A DNA stretch of 64,000 nt, taken from the NCBI GenBank assembly GCA_027886185.1, contig WOAB01000040.1, positions 744,001-808,000 of the forward strand, read 5' to 3'. The notes beneath the pieces were generated by a model that was not told the origin of the DNA, ran no database searches, and saw only the letters and a list, made by a program, of their open reading frames with translations. The DNA comes from Rheum nobile (taxonomy: Eukaryota > Streptophyta > Magnoliopsida > Caryophyllales > Polygonaceae). Position numbers and translations under genes: made by a program. Below, piece after piece: positions 42,942-54,373 of the stretch. Every line of letters begins with the position of its first letter. The first letter of the stretch is position 1.

Positions 42942-45141
42942 TGTAATAACCCCTAAAAGTCTCAAACTGTCGTTTTGTATGAAAGACATAATGGGCAATT
43001 TTTGTAACCTCTGTATTAATCTTTTGAATGTTTGGATATACGTTTAATGCATTAGTGGGTCTTAGAATATTTTTAGGGGTGCTAAAAATAAAGACTTAGC
43101 ATGACCTTGAACGAAACCCGCGACCAAAAGGCAAAAGACACGCTCGCGGCATTTCCGCGACCGCGGAAACACTGTTCTTCGTCTTCTTCGTTCTTTCCGC
43201 ATTTCGTCGGTTCGTGTGCCGCCGTTTCGCCATTGGGGATGCCGATCGATTTGTGTTCTCGACGTTGAGCTCCCCCTCACCCTATAAATAGGGGTCTTCA
43301 GCTTCGGAATCCATCATCCACAGCTTCTCAAGCTCTCTCTCTCTCGTTTAAGTGCATCGCCGGAGTTCTAGGAGATCGTCGGAGCTTCGCCGGAGTTTTG
43401 GTGTCGCCGGAAGTGCCTTGGAGGTGTCGAGGTGGTGGTGGTCGTGGTGAGCCTTCGTCCGAAGCCAAGAAGTGTCGCCTTCATCGTCGGTAAGCCTCAA
43501 AGTCGGGTTGAGCCATCGTCGGAAGGGAGATCCGCGACCGCGGGGATGAATTCCGCGACCGCGGATCTGCCCAGAATTCCGCGACTGCAGATGTTCAATC
43601 CGCGACCGCGGCTTGCTCTAGCAAGCGCGATCGTGGCTTGGACAAATAAGGTCACGGCTTACGCTTTTGTTTCCCTTCGATTCGTTTCGTTGTTTCATGT
43701 TGTATCGTATCTAACTTAGGGTTCCGTCGTTGTCTCATCGTCGTCGTAGGGATCCATACGTAGATTCCGGTTTCCAGATCTCAGAACCCGACATCTTCGA
43801 TTCGTCTAGATTAAGGCAAGTGGCGGTTTGCTCTTGCTCACTATTCCATGTTTCCCTTGATTATCAATTAATTGATTGTTAATTAAGATGGGATAAAAGT
43901 TGTTGTTTTCTATTTGGGAATAGATTTAATTAAACGATGTGTTAAAATATGACTTTATAATAGACTATATATATTGCTAGAAATAACGCTATTATATAGT
44001 TTGATATGATATTACTGTAAATGGATTTGTGTGTGGATTTATATGTGGACTTAAATGCTAGATTAGCACGAGTATTCATAGGAACGCTAATTCCCTATGA
44101 GGATTAGTCGTTTCTTTATAACTCGGTATTAGTCGGAATAATTCTCTAATACTTTTAAGGTCATGACCATTGCTTCTTATCCACCCATTAAGGTTAAGAA
44201 GTGTTTAAGCACCTTGCTAGTGCAATTGGGTTGGACGTAATGTCACCCTGTGTTGTTCTCGTAGTTATTCGAGATTGTATTAAAAGCTTCAATGTTAATG
44301 TGCGTTTTGGAAGTAAATAAGATAAGTGCGGTTATGCACATAATTAATAAACCCTCGGGCGAGGAGTACAACGTGGAAACTGCCCGGACTCTTGTTAGAG
44401 TAAGTCCTCTTTCCAATCTGGATTCGCATTACGCGGTGAGGTTGGTCGTGGACCCAAATAATCAAGGTCGTGTTTTTAAAACTTGTGTGTGAAAACTTAA
44501 CGTTCCCAAACATTTGGCATACGTTTCCCATAAGACTCAATTCCTTTGGAGTCTTCTTTTCAGTGCTTGTCTAATTCTAATCATTCCGTGAAAGTTCCGG
44601 GTTATGTATCGTCCCTTCGGTTATTATTTGAGGGACAATGATAGTAAACGATTACGATCACTTGAACCATTCTGTTTGTATCCTTGCATAGTCTTTCATT
44701 AGACTAACCAACCGGGTTTTATTCCTTGCATGGTTGGCTGGTGTCATCCGTCCTATACGGCACATCAGTGGTTGGTCCCCGAAGACTTGAAGTAACCAAT
44801 CGAAGAAGAGGCTTGCAGTTGAAGATTTAAGTGGTAGTGTTTTAAGGTTATTAAGTACTATTTTAACATGTGTCCCTATAAACGAGTCATGTAATAGGGT
44901 TATTATAAAAGTCTTCCGCTGTAATTTCACTCTGTTGTAAAATCGTCATTCTCATTTAACGAGAGATCTTTTAATAAAAGGTTGAGTTTTATTATAAAAA
45001 TGTCTTCCGCTGAGTAATCTTTCGTTATTTAATATACTTATTTAAGTTTAATTATTCCGATTAAAGCCTAGGGTGACTTTGGACAGTAACGTCTGAGGTC
45101 ACTGGCGTGTGGCACTACCGACATAAGTCGGGGGTGTTACA
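42942..45141 (+). repeat. 5' LTR of element E
   Basis: TATAAATA at 43283-43290. CCGCGACCGCGG boxes at 43155, 43532, 43553 and 43600. AAGGCAAGTGGCGG at about 43814. Ends GGGGGTGTTACA. Confidence 0.93.
43283..43290 (+). promoter_or_regulatory. TATA box, 5' LTR of element E
   Basis: CACCCTATAAATAGGGGTC; copy in the 3' LTR at 50099-50106. Confidence 0.75.
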
Positions 45142-45145
45142 ATTA

Positions 45146-45157
45146 TGGTATCAGAGC
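45146..45157 (+). other. Primer binding site of element E (tRNA-iMet type)
   Basis: TGGTATCAGAGC four bases after the LTR end. Confidence 0.9.
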
Positions 45158-45834
45158 AATGGTTTTAAAATTCTTGGCCTATTGTTAGGTTTGAGAATTT
45201 TCGAGAAAATAATTTCGAAACTATTTTCAAACTAGCTTCTTTTAAAAAGGAATTTCGTAAATCTAAATTGTTAGTGTTAAAATTAAGGTCTTAAAATTCC
45301 TTAACGGTTTATGAAAGTTAAAATTAATGTTTAGACTCTCTTGTGTTAAGCATTAATTTTCATAGTACTTTTATAAAATAGTGTTATAAACATTTTAAAA
45401 TTTAGTTGTGTTATAACTTTAAAAAGTGTGGTTTGGATTTTGGTAAGGGCTTACAAGGAATTAATAATGTCTTTATTTCAAGGAAATAACTGTATAAATA
45501 CTGATTTTGCCAAATTAAGTATAAAGGATTTATATGTATAAAGTATAAGGTTTAATAATAAGTGGTTTTTTAAACTTCTGCAAGCTTCGAGTTGTTACTT
45601 ATTCCTTAGATCCATTCTTAGGGATAGTGTATCCCCTTAGGTGCAATGTCATTTAAAGGTTGACATTTCTCTTAAGGGATCCATTCTCAAGTAAAGAGAA
45701 GAAGATCGTTTTTCGGATAATGGTAGAGGGTCAGTCAGACTGATATATAGTTATTAGTTTGGACCTTATAATTCGTATCATAACGTAATTGACTAAGTGT
45801 CATGTACAAATCGGAAAAGTTCTAAACTGACGTT
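45158..45834 (+). other. Leader between PBS and gag, element E
   Basis: AT-rich untranslated sequence of about 680 bases with no long ORF; presumably holds packaging signals, none of which I can identify. Confidence 0.5.
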
Positions 45835-47103
45835 ATGGTTCATCAACAGATGGTGAACACAAGAAACACAATCCGTGCCGGAGCTGGGCCGAGTAACAAC
45901 CCAAGGCGGAATATGAGAAACACCGCTAATCAAGGGGATGAGAGCGAGTCTGTCTCTCACAATAACCCCGCAGGCATTGGCCAAGTTCAGGCTAACCCTC
46001 AGGTGGTGTTCGATGCTACGACCATAGAGGCCATTTGTGGGATTGTTATGCAGGCGGTTACCGACATAATTCGGCCAGTCACACCACAAGCACAAGGTGG
46101 TCCAGTTCCTCAGGTTATTCCTGAATTTGAGGAGCCAGTGGATCAGGTACCTCAGGTCGATGCCGTCAGGAACAGAGGAAATTACGGTCGAGCCGTGAAG
46201 GCCATAAACTCAATGAGGCCTAACAGTTATGACGGTACTGGAGAACCAGTCAAAGTGGTGTATTGGTTCTCGGACATGGAACGGTTTTTCAGGAACGTGG
46301 ATTGCACTGAGGCTGAGAAAGTGCACATCGCCTCCCTTCAACTTAAGGATGTGGCTAGCGAATGGTGGAAGAGCACTGGTTTAGCTGATCATCCCGGGCT
46401 GAACTGGGGTATGTTCAAAACAAAGATGACTGGCCGTTTCTTTTCCCGTGCTATGAGGGATGAGAAGCATAAGGAGTTCCTTTATCCTAAGACCGATGGG
46501 CTGAAGGTGACTGACCTTGCAGCTAAGTTCAATCACCTGTTGCAATATGCTGGACCGGAAGTGTCGAGTGAAGAACAAAAGATCTGGTACTTCCACGGAT
46601 GGATGAATCCAGAAATCAAACCTCTGATGGTGCGTCATGGTTGTTCTACGTTAGAGCAATATATGGATGCGACCTACAAAATAGAGGCCACACTGGAAGA
46701 ATATGCCCGAAAGCGGGAGAAGCAGAATAAAAGAAGGGGTGGGCAACATAACTGCCAGGTTGGTACATTCAAGCGACCGACATCGCCCACCAAGTTTGAG
46801 AAGTCTAGTCGTGCTAAGACCGAGACGACTCAGTTTGACTCCGCTAGAGGCTCAGGTTGGAGTAGCGGAGTGATTCAGTGCCACAACTGTGGTGAGGCAG
46901 GGCATAAAAGCTTTAATTGCCAAAAGGAGAAGCGGGTATGTTACAATTGTGGGAAGAAAGGCCACATGAAAACATACTATAGGCAGAAGGGTCAAGGACC
47001 AACGCAATCATATCAAGCCTCAAATGTTGGCAATGGGCGGAACCCAAAGCCAGAGGTGTCCGCTCCTGAGCAATCTATTGCTCGTAATAAAGGCAAGGCG
47101 TGA
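45835..47103 (+). CDS. gag: gag of element E
   Basis: ATG at 45835 (a second ATG follows at 45850, MVNTRNT, a more typical chromovirus start). 422 residues. The capsid region (about 110-270) includes PNSYDGTGEPVKVVYWFSDM, LQLKDVASEWWKS, FKTKMTGRFFSRAMRDEKHK and MNPEIKPLMVRHGCSTLEQY. The nucleocapsid has two zinc knuckles: CHNCGEAGHKSFNC is complete, but in CYNCGKKGHMKTYY the last ligand is Tyr instead of Cys. The protein would form virus-like particles and, in a gag-only element, could help mobilise its RNA with pol supplied by relatives. The intact 422-codon frame contrasts with the total absence of pol. Confidence 0.9.
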   Translation: MVHQQMVNTRNTIRAGAGPSNNPRRNMRNTANQGDESESVSHNNPAGIGQVQANPQVVFDATTIEAICGIVMQAVTDIIRPVTPQAQGGPVPQVIPEFEEPVDQVPQVDAVRNRGNYGRAVKAINSMRPNSYDGTGEPVKVVYWFSDMERFFRNVDCTEAEKVHIASLQLKDVASEWWKSTGLADHPGLNWGMFKTKMTGRFFSRAMRDEKHKEFLYPKTDGLKVTDLAAKFNHLLQYAGPEVSSEEQKIWYFHGWMNPEIKPLMVRHGCSTLEQYMDATYKIEATLEEYARKREKQNKRRGGQHNCQVGTFKRPTSPTKFEKSSRAKTETTQFDSARGSGWSSGVIQCHNCGEAGHKSFNCQKEKRVCYNCGKKGHMKTYYRQKGQGPTQSYQASNVGNGRNPKPEVSAPEQSIARNKGKA

Positions 47104-49720
47104 TGTGACTATGGGAATCGTCATTTTTGAAGAAGGTCAAAAACTTGTCCCAAAGAAATGGTTCGAAACTTGGAAGGTGTCAAAACCGAAGAATTTGTCG
47201 CATCGACACCTTCTCAGTATTCTGGCCATAACCGGAGTTACGGGATCTCAGACGAGCGAGAACGAGCCAGTTGAAGTCAGGCCTGTTTTCTGGGCTTTGG
47301 GTTGACGATTGCTTGAAGATCTTTCGAGCCTTTCCTTGCACCGCGTCATTCTCGATCCTTGATTTCCATCAAGGCGCCTATGGAGTCTTCGGGTCAGGGA
47401 CATCGACTCTTCATGATGCGTCAACCCAATGAGAATGAGACCCTGAACGGGTAGTTGTAATTTTTGTTGAGCCTTTTAAGAATAAGGAGCGATGACTTGT
47501 GTCTATAGTCTCCATAGTTTAGTAATCTGTATGTTCGACCTTCTGTCAATTGTTTTAATATAAAGCTGTCAATTGTTTTAATGTAATGTCTCGAATAATA
47601 AAGAAGTGTTTCCTTGTTCCGAAAATTACTAAATTCGTTACTATTACAAGTTGTTCGTTCATATGAGAATCTTTGAGTGCCAAAAGTAGTACATGTCTTG
47701 TGTTAATAAAGACTATTTGGACTCATAAAGGATAGTGTTGGGTGGGACACGTGTGGTTGTTCCTTACCTTGTTAGCTCTAGTTTCGAGGTCGAAACTATT
47801 CTTAAGAACCCCTCTATTTTTCCTAAAATAATGTCAGGTTGGGCATTGACATTATCTGTTCCCTTTGCTCGAAGTCATGAGCATTGTCTCGAGAGGATAA
47901 TGTTGTAAGGATTCCTTGCCATAAGGATTTGGTGTGTGTAGTAATGCTCTGTGGAGTTTGAGGCTATTCCTCATGTGTATACTATGAGCATTAGATGGGG
48001 TGAGTTGTATAAAGTATATATTTAAGGGAATAAATGTATAAGAAAAATATTTCATAAGGAATCGTTTTCTCTAAGAGGATCGTACTCTAAAACGATCTTG
48101 AGTAAACTTTAGAACCCAAGAGTTATGCTTATGAGGATTATAAACGAGTGTGTCCACTATGGAACCAGTGTTAAAAGCTTTTTGGGAAAGTTAAGTGTGC
48201 GAAATCATAAGATTTAATTTGGAAGACCTATTCGAGGTTTCGTTGCGAGGTATTCTTAAGGAAATGATATAATGAGATGATGATACAAGAAGTGTTAAGG
48301 TGATTGAGTCTTGGGTAAATAGTAAATATCAGTAAAGAAAAAGGGTGCTTGATTTGGGATAATAAGTCATGTGAGGACGACTGGTTGTTTAAGGACTTAT
48401 GAGTGAATAACAAACTCAACCGGTAAGAGTTGTTATGATTTTGGTGGATCAAATAGTGTGGCATAAAATAAGTATGTGGATGTTATCGATTGGACTTGAG
48501 GAAAAAGTGACCTACGTCTATTAAGGTGATTGTATGACATGTGTGGGTAAAACGAGGTTATAATCTTGTGGAATGGGTTATTAAATCATATTGAGGTAAA
48601 CAGGAATAAGATGTGGTTAATAGTGGAAAATTAAGAAACCTTATACGGAAGATGTTGGGAGAAGATGGCATAAGGGCCAAATTTAAATAAGGTAAATAAT
48701 GAGATAGATGAGGTGCATATGTAAAGAGTAAGCCGATATGAAAATTGGAGGTACTAAGTTTGGGGTATAAGTGAGTTCTATGTATGTACTTTGAGGATCT
48801 GATCATCGAAAGGAAGTTAGTAGGGAAATATTGTATTCTTCTGCTGGAGGGTATCAAGATCATTATGATGTGTAGGGCATAAAAGCGAGATTATATTGGA
48901 GACTATAATGGATACTCGGTTTAAGATAATCATAATCGTGTGGATGATCATATCGATTCCAACGAGGGTAAGGAACGAAGGCAGGATGTAGTAGGTGGAT
49001 TCATGACCGAATAATAGTTTGACTTTGGTGGTATAGGTTACGAAGACCAAATTTAGTTAAGGATATCAACTTAAGGAAGTTAAGGTATGAACGTTGAGAG
49101 TGGTGTATAAAGAGAAAAGTTGGAAGATAAATGTGTGTTCTAATGCTTAAGGTATAGCAAGTCTATTGCGATGAATTTGGAGACTATTATCCTAAGATAA
49201 TTATGACCTTGTGGATATAGTCACGAGTTATTACGGGTGTAGCACATGGAGATAAGATATGCGAGATAATGGTATGGTTGAGAAAACATATCGTGTTCCT
49301 AGGAGCAATTTTCAAGGATGAAATGATTAAGGATATTAAGTTCAGGTAGTAAGGTTAATGGTGAAACCGGTCCCTCTACCTTAGTGATGTTAGATTCGGG
49401 GTCGAAACTATTTTTAAGAGGGTAGTAATGTAGTAACCCTCATGATTTCCATAAGGGTAATATGGTAAAATGTATAATTGGTGAAAACAAGTTATAAACT
49501 CCTTAAGTTATGAAGGGTCTAAATTATGGTTAACCTTACGTTAACTGTAATTGGAACCAACTTATAAATTTTAACTTAGAAATCCTTGAACCAATTTACA
49601 AAGTGTTAAATGGGTTACTTTGTAAATGGGTTAGGCATGGTTAAACTTATAAGGTTGGGTAACTTAAAGTAAGGTCGTTTCTCCGAGCTGTTATCGGCCA
49701 AGTTTCGGGGTCGAAACTTC
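47104..49720 (+). other. Long pol-less region of element E
   Basis: No protease, RT, RNase H or integrase motif in any frame. The 93-residue ORF at 47024-47305 overlaps gag out of frame and is unsupported. A short direct repeat (CTGTCAATTGTTTTAATRTA, twice) lies at about 47545-47590. GTTTCG...CGAAACT hairpins like the one next to the PPT also occur at 47780-47797 and about 49394-49409. The latter is followed by a PPT-like and LTR-start-like stretch (AAGAGGGTAGTAATGTAGTA), as if 3' ends of related elements had been stacked here. Confidence 0.6.
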
Positions 49721-49737
49721 TTTTAAGGGGGTAGTAT
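49701..49737 (+). other. Hairpin and polypurine tract of element E
   Basis: AGTTTCG-GGGT-CGAAACT (49701-49718), then TTTTAAGGGGGTAGTAT directly before the LTR. Confidence 0.75.
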
Positions 49738-51963
49738 TGTAATAACCCCTAAAAGTCCCAAACTGTCGTTTTGTATGAAAGACATAATGGGCAATTTTTG
49801 TAACCTCTGTATTAATCTTTTGAACGTTTGGATATACGTTTAATGCATTAGTGGGTCTTAGAATATTTTTAGGGGTGCTAAAAATAAAGACTTAGCATGA
49901 CCTTGAACGAAACCCGCGACCAAAAGGCAAAAGACGCGCTAGCGGCATTTCCGCGACCGCGAAAGTGTTTCCGCGACCGTGGAAACACTGTTCTTCGTCT
50001 TCTTCGTTCTTTCCGCATTTCGCCGGTTCGTGTGCCGCCGTTTCGCCGTTAGGGATGCCGATCGATTTGTGTTATCGGCGTTGCGCTCCCCCTCACCCTA
50101 TAAATAGGGGTCTTCAGCTTCGGAATCCATCAACCACAACTTCTCAAGCTCTCTCTCTTTCGTTTAAGTGCATCGCCGGAGTTCTAGGAGATCGTCGGAG
50201 CTTCGCCGGAGTTTTGGTGTCGCCAGAAGTGCCTTGGAGGTGTCGAGGTGGTGGTGGTCGTGGTGAGCCTTCGTACGAAGCCAAGAAGTGTCGCCTTCGT
50301 CGTCGGTAAGCCTCGAAGCCGGGTTGAGCCGTCGTCGGAAGGGAGATCCGCGACCGCGGGGATAAATTCCGCGACCGTGGCTCTGCCCAGAATTCCGCGA
50401 CCGCGGATGTCCAATCCGCGACTGCGGCTTGCTCTAGCAAGCGCGATCGTGGCTTGGACAAACACGGTCACAGTCACGGCTTAGGCTTTTGTTTCCCTTC
50501 GATTCGTTTCGTTGTTTCGTGTTGTATCGTATCTAACTTAGGGTTCCGTCGTTGTCTCGTCGTCGTCGTAGGGATCCGTACACAGATTCCAGTTTCCAGA
50601 TCTCAGAACCCGACATCTTCGATTCGTCTAGATTAAGGCAAGTGGCGGTTCTCTCTTGCTCACTATTCCATGTTTCCCTTGATTATCAATTAATCGATTG
50701 TTAATTAAGATGGGATAAAAGTTGTTGTTTTCTGTTTGGGAACAGATTTAATTAAACGATGTGTTAAAATATGACTTTATAATAGGTTGTACATATTGAT
50801 AGAAATAACGCTATTATATAGTTTGATATGATATTATTGTAAATGGATTTTTGTGTGGATTTATATGTGGACTTAAATGCTAGATTAGCACGAGTATTCG
50901 TAGGAACGCTAATTCCCTACGAGGATTAGTCGTTTCTTTATAACTCGGTATTAGTCGGAATAATTCTCTAATACTTTTAAGGTCATGACCATTGCTTCTT
51001 ATCCACCCGTTAAGGATAAGAGGTGTTGAAGCACCTTGCTAGTGCAATTGGGTTGGACGTAATGTCACCCTGTGTTGTTCTCGTAGTTATTCGAGATTGT
51101 ATTAAAAGCTTCAATGTTAATGTGCGTTTTGGAAGTAAATAAGATAAGTGCGGTTATACACATAATTAATAAACCCTCGGGCGAGGAGTACAACGTGGAA
51201 ACCACCCGGACTCTTGTTAGAGTAAGTCCTCTTTCCAATCTGGATTCGTATTACGCGGTGAGGTTGGTCGTGGACCCAAATAATCAAGGTCGTGTTTTTA
51301 AAACTTGTGTGTGAAAACTTAACATTCCCAAACATTTGTCATACGTTTCCCATAAGACTCAATTCCTTTGGAGTCTTCTTTTCAGTGCATGTCTAATTCT
51401 AATCATTCCGTGAAAGTTCCGGGTTATGTATCGTCCCTTCGGTTATTATTTGAGGGACAATGATAGTAAATGGTTACGATCACTTGAACCATTCTGTTTG
51501 TACCCTTGCATATTCTTTCATTAGACTAACCAACCGGGTTTTATTCCTTGCATGGTTGGCTGGTGTCATCCGTCCTATACGACACATCAGTGGTTGGTCC
51601 CCGAAGACTTGAAGTAACCAATCGAAGAAGAGGCTTGCAGTTGAAGATTTAAGTGGCAGTGTTTTAAGGTTATTAAGTACTATTTTAACATGTGTCCCTA
51701 TAAACGAGTCATGTAATAGGGTTATTATAAAAGTCTTCCGCTGTAATTTCACTCTGTTGTAAAATCGTCATTCTCATTTAACGAGAGATATTTTAATAAA
51801 AGGTTGAGTTTCATTATAAAAATGTCTTCCGCTGAGTAATCTTTCGTTATTTAATATACTTATTTAAGTTTAATTGTTCCGATTAAAGCCTAGGGTGACT
51901 TTGGACAATAACGTCTGAGGTCACTGACGTGTGGCACTACCGACATAAGTCGGGGGTGTTACA
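49738..51963 (+). repeat. 3' LTR of element E
   Basis: 2226 bp; near-identical to the 5' LTR, with an extra CCGCGACCGCG-type unit at about 49950-49982 accounting for most of the length difference. Confidence 0.93.
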
Positions 51964-51968
51964 GTTTA

Positions 51969-52538
51969 TACCTATATGGAAATATTTAGTTCACTATGCA
52001 CATAAGTGAATCCGAACAAATCAAAGACTTCAAATCATATATAGTTGCTTATGACAATAAAGAAACAAATCATAAACAAATATTAGTTTATTTAAAATGT
52101 TTACCAGAAGAAGTATAATATGAAAAATATTAATATAGTCTTGTTTTCCATAACCTAAAATCTCTTTTACATACAAAATGAAAAGATTTATAACCAATTT
52201 TAATGCATTTGTGAAATCATTTACAATTATTAGTAAAGTTGAGATTTCGTATAAACTTTATAATATATTAATATTTTATATTCTGTAACTGTATATGACC
52301 ATTATTTTATCTTCTCACAACTTGACTTCTTTTATCTTGCACTTTACAAAATTAACAAAGCAAACTTCAGCAAATAAAAAGTGGAAAAAACTAAAACAAA
52401 ATACGCATATCATTAATAATCATGTAATACCTAAATGAAACATAACTAAGAGTCACATGTTTTTAAAAAACAACATAATAAATTGGAAATTTTAAATATC
52501 TAAAAACTTTAAAACAAACAAAATAAATTCATACTATC
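51969..52538. other. AT-rich non-coding DNA
   Basis: Nothing recognisable; forms the 3' flank of the acidic-tailed gene. Confidence 0.5.
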
Positions 52539-53504
52539 CTAATCTTCATTGTCTTCTTCTGCCTCAAAAGGTTCTTCATCTTCATTGTCTTCTTCTTCAT
52601 TATCTTCTTCTTCCTCTTCGTTGTCTTGTTCTTCTTCATCACTTAAATTAATCACCTCCTGTCTTCCGTTTAAGTATTGCCAAGGTAGACGATTATGCTT
52701 TGCAAATTCATCCAAAGTACTCCATAGTAAAAGTCCAGACATTTCATTACCCATTTCGTAAATACATGAAAGCCGCCACGCTTCAACAAACTTGCTATTA
52801 AATTTCAATATATAATCACTTCCTTCACTGTCAATCCATATATTTACATCACTGATGCGCCGTGTGATGTAATTGTGTTCATTATTGTACAATGAATCAA
52901 TACGTATATAGCGATCATGGCCATATGGTAAAAACATTTGCTCAAGAAGACTTTCATCCAATTCAACATGTGTAAGAACAACAATCATAGGATTATAGGA
53001 TGTAAATGTCGAATGAAATCCTGCGAGTTGAGTTGGACCAAAAAATCCTACCACATTTCTTATTGCAACATTCATATGAATGTTTGGGAATAGAATAGGA
53101 CCCCTCTCATAGATGAATGGAGTATATCTCTTATTCATTTCATCCAAAGCATTTTTGAACCTGCACATGCGTAAAACAAGAAAAAAAAACAGTTTTTTGA
53201 ACAACCTTAAATTAATAAAAAATGACACATAATATTATTAAATTACAAAAAATAGTATAATAAATGCAAAAAAATACTATAAGAATAGAAAATACCTTAG
53301 TGTTGCATTTGCTAGATCACTCGGCATAGTAACTGAACATTTGATGTAATGTTCATCATCCGATAAATCAATTGGAAAGGAAAGTCGAATGTAAAAATTG
53401 TTTGCGATACTTGGAAACCTATAAAAATGGCTTTCCGGTACAATATCTGTAAGAAAAAGCACCTCAGTGTCAATTGAGACATCATGCGGAATGGGATGCA
53501 CCAT
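52539..53504 (-). CDS. Two-exon gene for an unrecognised protein with an acidic tail
   Basis: Exon 1 53504-53296 (MVHPIPHDVSIDTEVLF start), donor AAG/GTATTT; exon 2 53160-52539, acceptor after a T-rich tract at TGCAG. Joining keeps phase: 831 nt, 276 codons plus stop. The body holds SFPIDLSDDEHYIKCSVTMP and later VVGFFGPTQLAGFHSTF, an IWIDSEGSDYILKFNSKFVE segment and WSTLDEFAKHNRLPWQYLNG. Residues from about 240 to the end are a run of Glu/Asp/Asn. There is no signal peptide or membrane span. I do not recognise the family; length and beta-rich pattern would fit a DNA- or protein-binding module, which is only a guess. It lies on the same strand as the Rep and RPA-like genes, and no stops or frameshifts are seen, which is unusual in this window. 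Confidence 0.7.
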
Positions 53505-54057
53505 ACTTAATATTATAAAATGATGATCCCTAAGAAATTAAGAATGTTGAACGTGATAGATGCGTTACAACATATGGGGTACTTATAGAGTCTTGATTTG
53601 TAATTTTGTCCCTATTTTGAGATAGTGTATAAATAACAATATAATAGTATATCATAGAAAATCACTAAATCACCTTTATGACCTATATTTACTTAAACAA
53701 AATTTTGCAATCATCACGTTAGGAAAATTCTGATATCATCACATATATGAAAATTATAATGTTTCCATTTAATATAAATACTATATTCTGTAAGTATGTT
53801 TATTGATTTGAACAAAATTGCAACTACAACATACTTTGTTAATTTTTATTTATAAACTATTATGTACTTAACATATTTATTTTCTTACAGGAATTCCATG
53901 TGGATCTGGACTCGACACTTAAGGCAAGAGCTAAACCCTAACCTAAACTGAAAGATCTAAAGGTATGTCTTGTACACTAATATTAAGACTATGTTTTATT
54001 GATCATTAAAATTTAAAATATTACTGATTTTTTATCCACTGAATACATGAAGTGTTA
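53505..54057. other. AT-rich flank with a duplicated block
   Basis: Upstream region of the acidic-tailed gene. About 53887-54030 contains TTCCATGTGGATCTGGACTC and CTGAAAGATCTAAAGGTATG, similar to blocks near 42.2 kb and 61.05 kb. Confidence 0.55.
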
Positions 54058-54373
54058 TGTACTTAACATATTGATTTTTTAAAATATTACTGATTTGCTT
54101 ACAAATCAGTGACATAAGATATGAAGTGTTACTATAGTGTGTGTGCTCGTTTGGTTAAATATTCATGTATTCAGTGTATTCATGAGTGTTCCAACTGCAG
54201 GATTTGATAGCACTTCATGTATTCATGACTGTTCCAACTGAATACATGAATACACTTCATGTATTCATGTATTCAATGTTATGTACTTAACATATAATCC
54301 TACTGATTTTCATGAGTGTTCATGAATACATGAAGTGCATGAAGTGGTATGTCTATTGATTTTTTTTGTTCAT
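54058..54373. repeat. ATTCATG-rich tandem and inverted repeats at the insertion site of element D
   Basis: Many copies of TTCATGTATTCATG, CATGAATACATGAAGTG and AAGTGCTATGT phrases in both orientations; the array resumes at 60438 after element D. Confidence 0.8.

Larger units (their letters stand above)
42942..51963 (+). mobile_element. Element E: gag-only Ty3/gypsy retrotransposon (TR-GAG-like)
   Basis: TSD GTTTA at 42937-42941 and 51964-51968. LTRs are 2200 and 2226 bp (TGTAATAACCCC...GGTGTTACA), with a tRNA-iMet PBS, one long gag ORF, then about 2.6 kb without any pol sequence, and a PPT. This matches the published class of terminal-repeat elements retaining only GAG. LTR layout relates it to G and H. 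Confidence 0.93.

Noticed and set aside
43062..43280. Arginine-rich minus-strand ORFs in the LTRs of E (also 50144-50477)
   Set aside because: Low-complexity translation of CCGCGACCGCGG boxes and antisense leader; present in both LTRs only by duplication.
47024..47305. 93-residue ORF overlapping the end of gag in element E as a pol start
   Set aside because: No protease or RT motif, and no conserved frameshift signal seen at the overlap.
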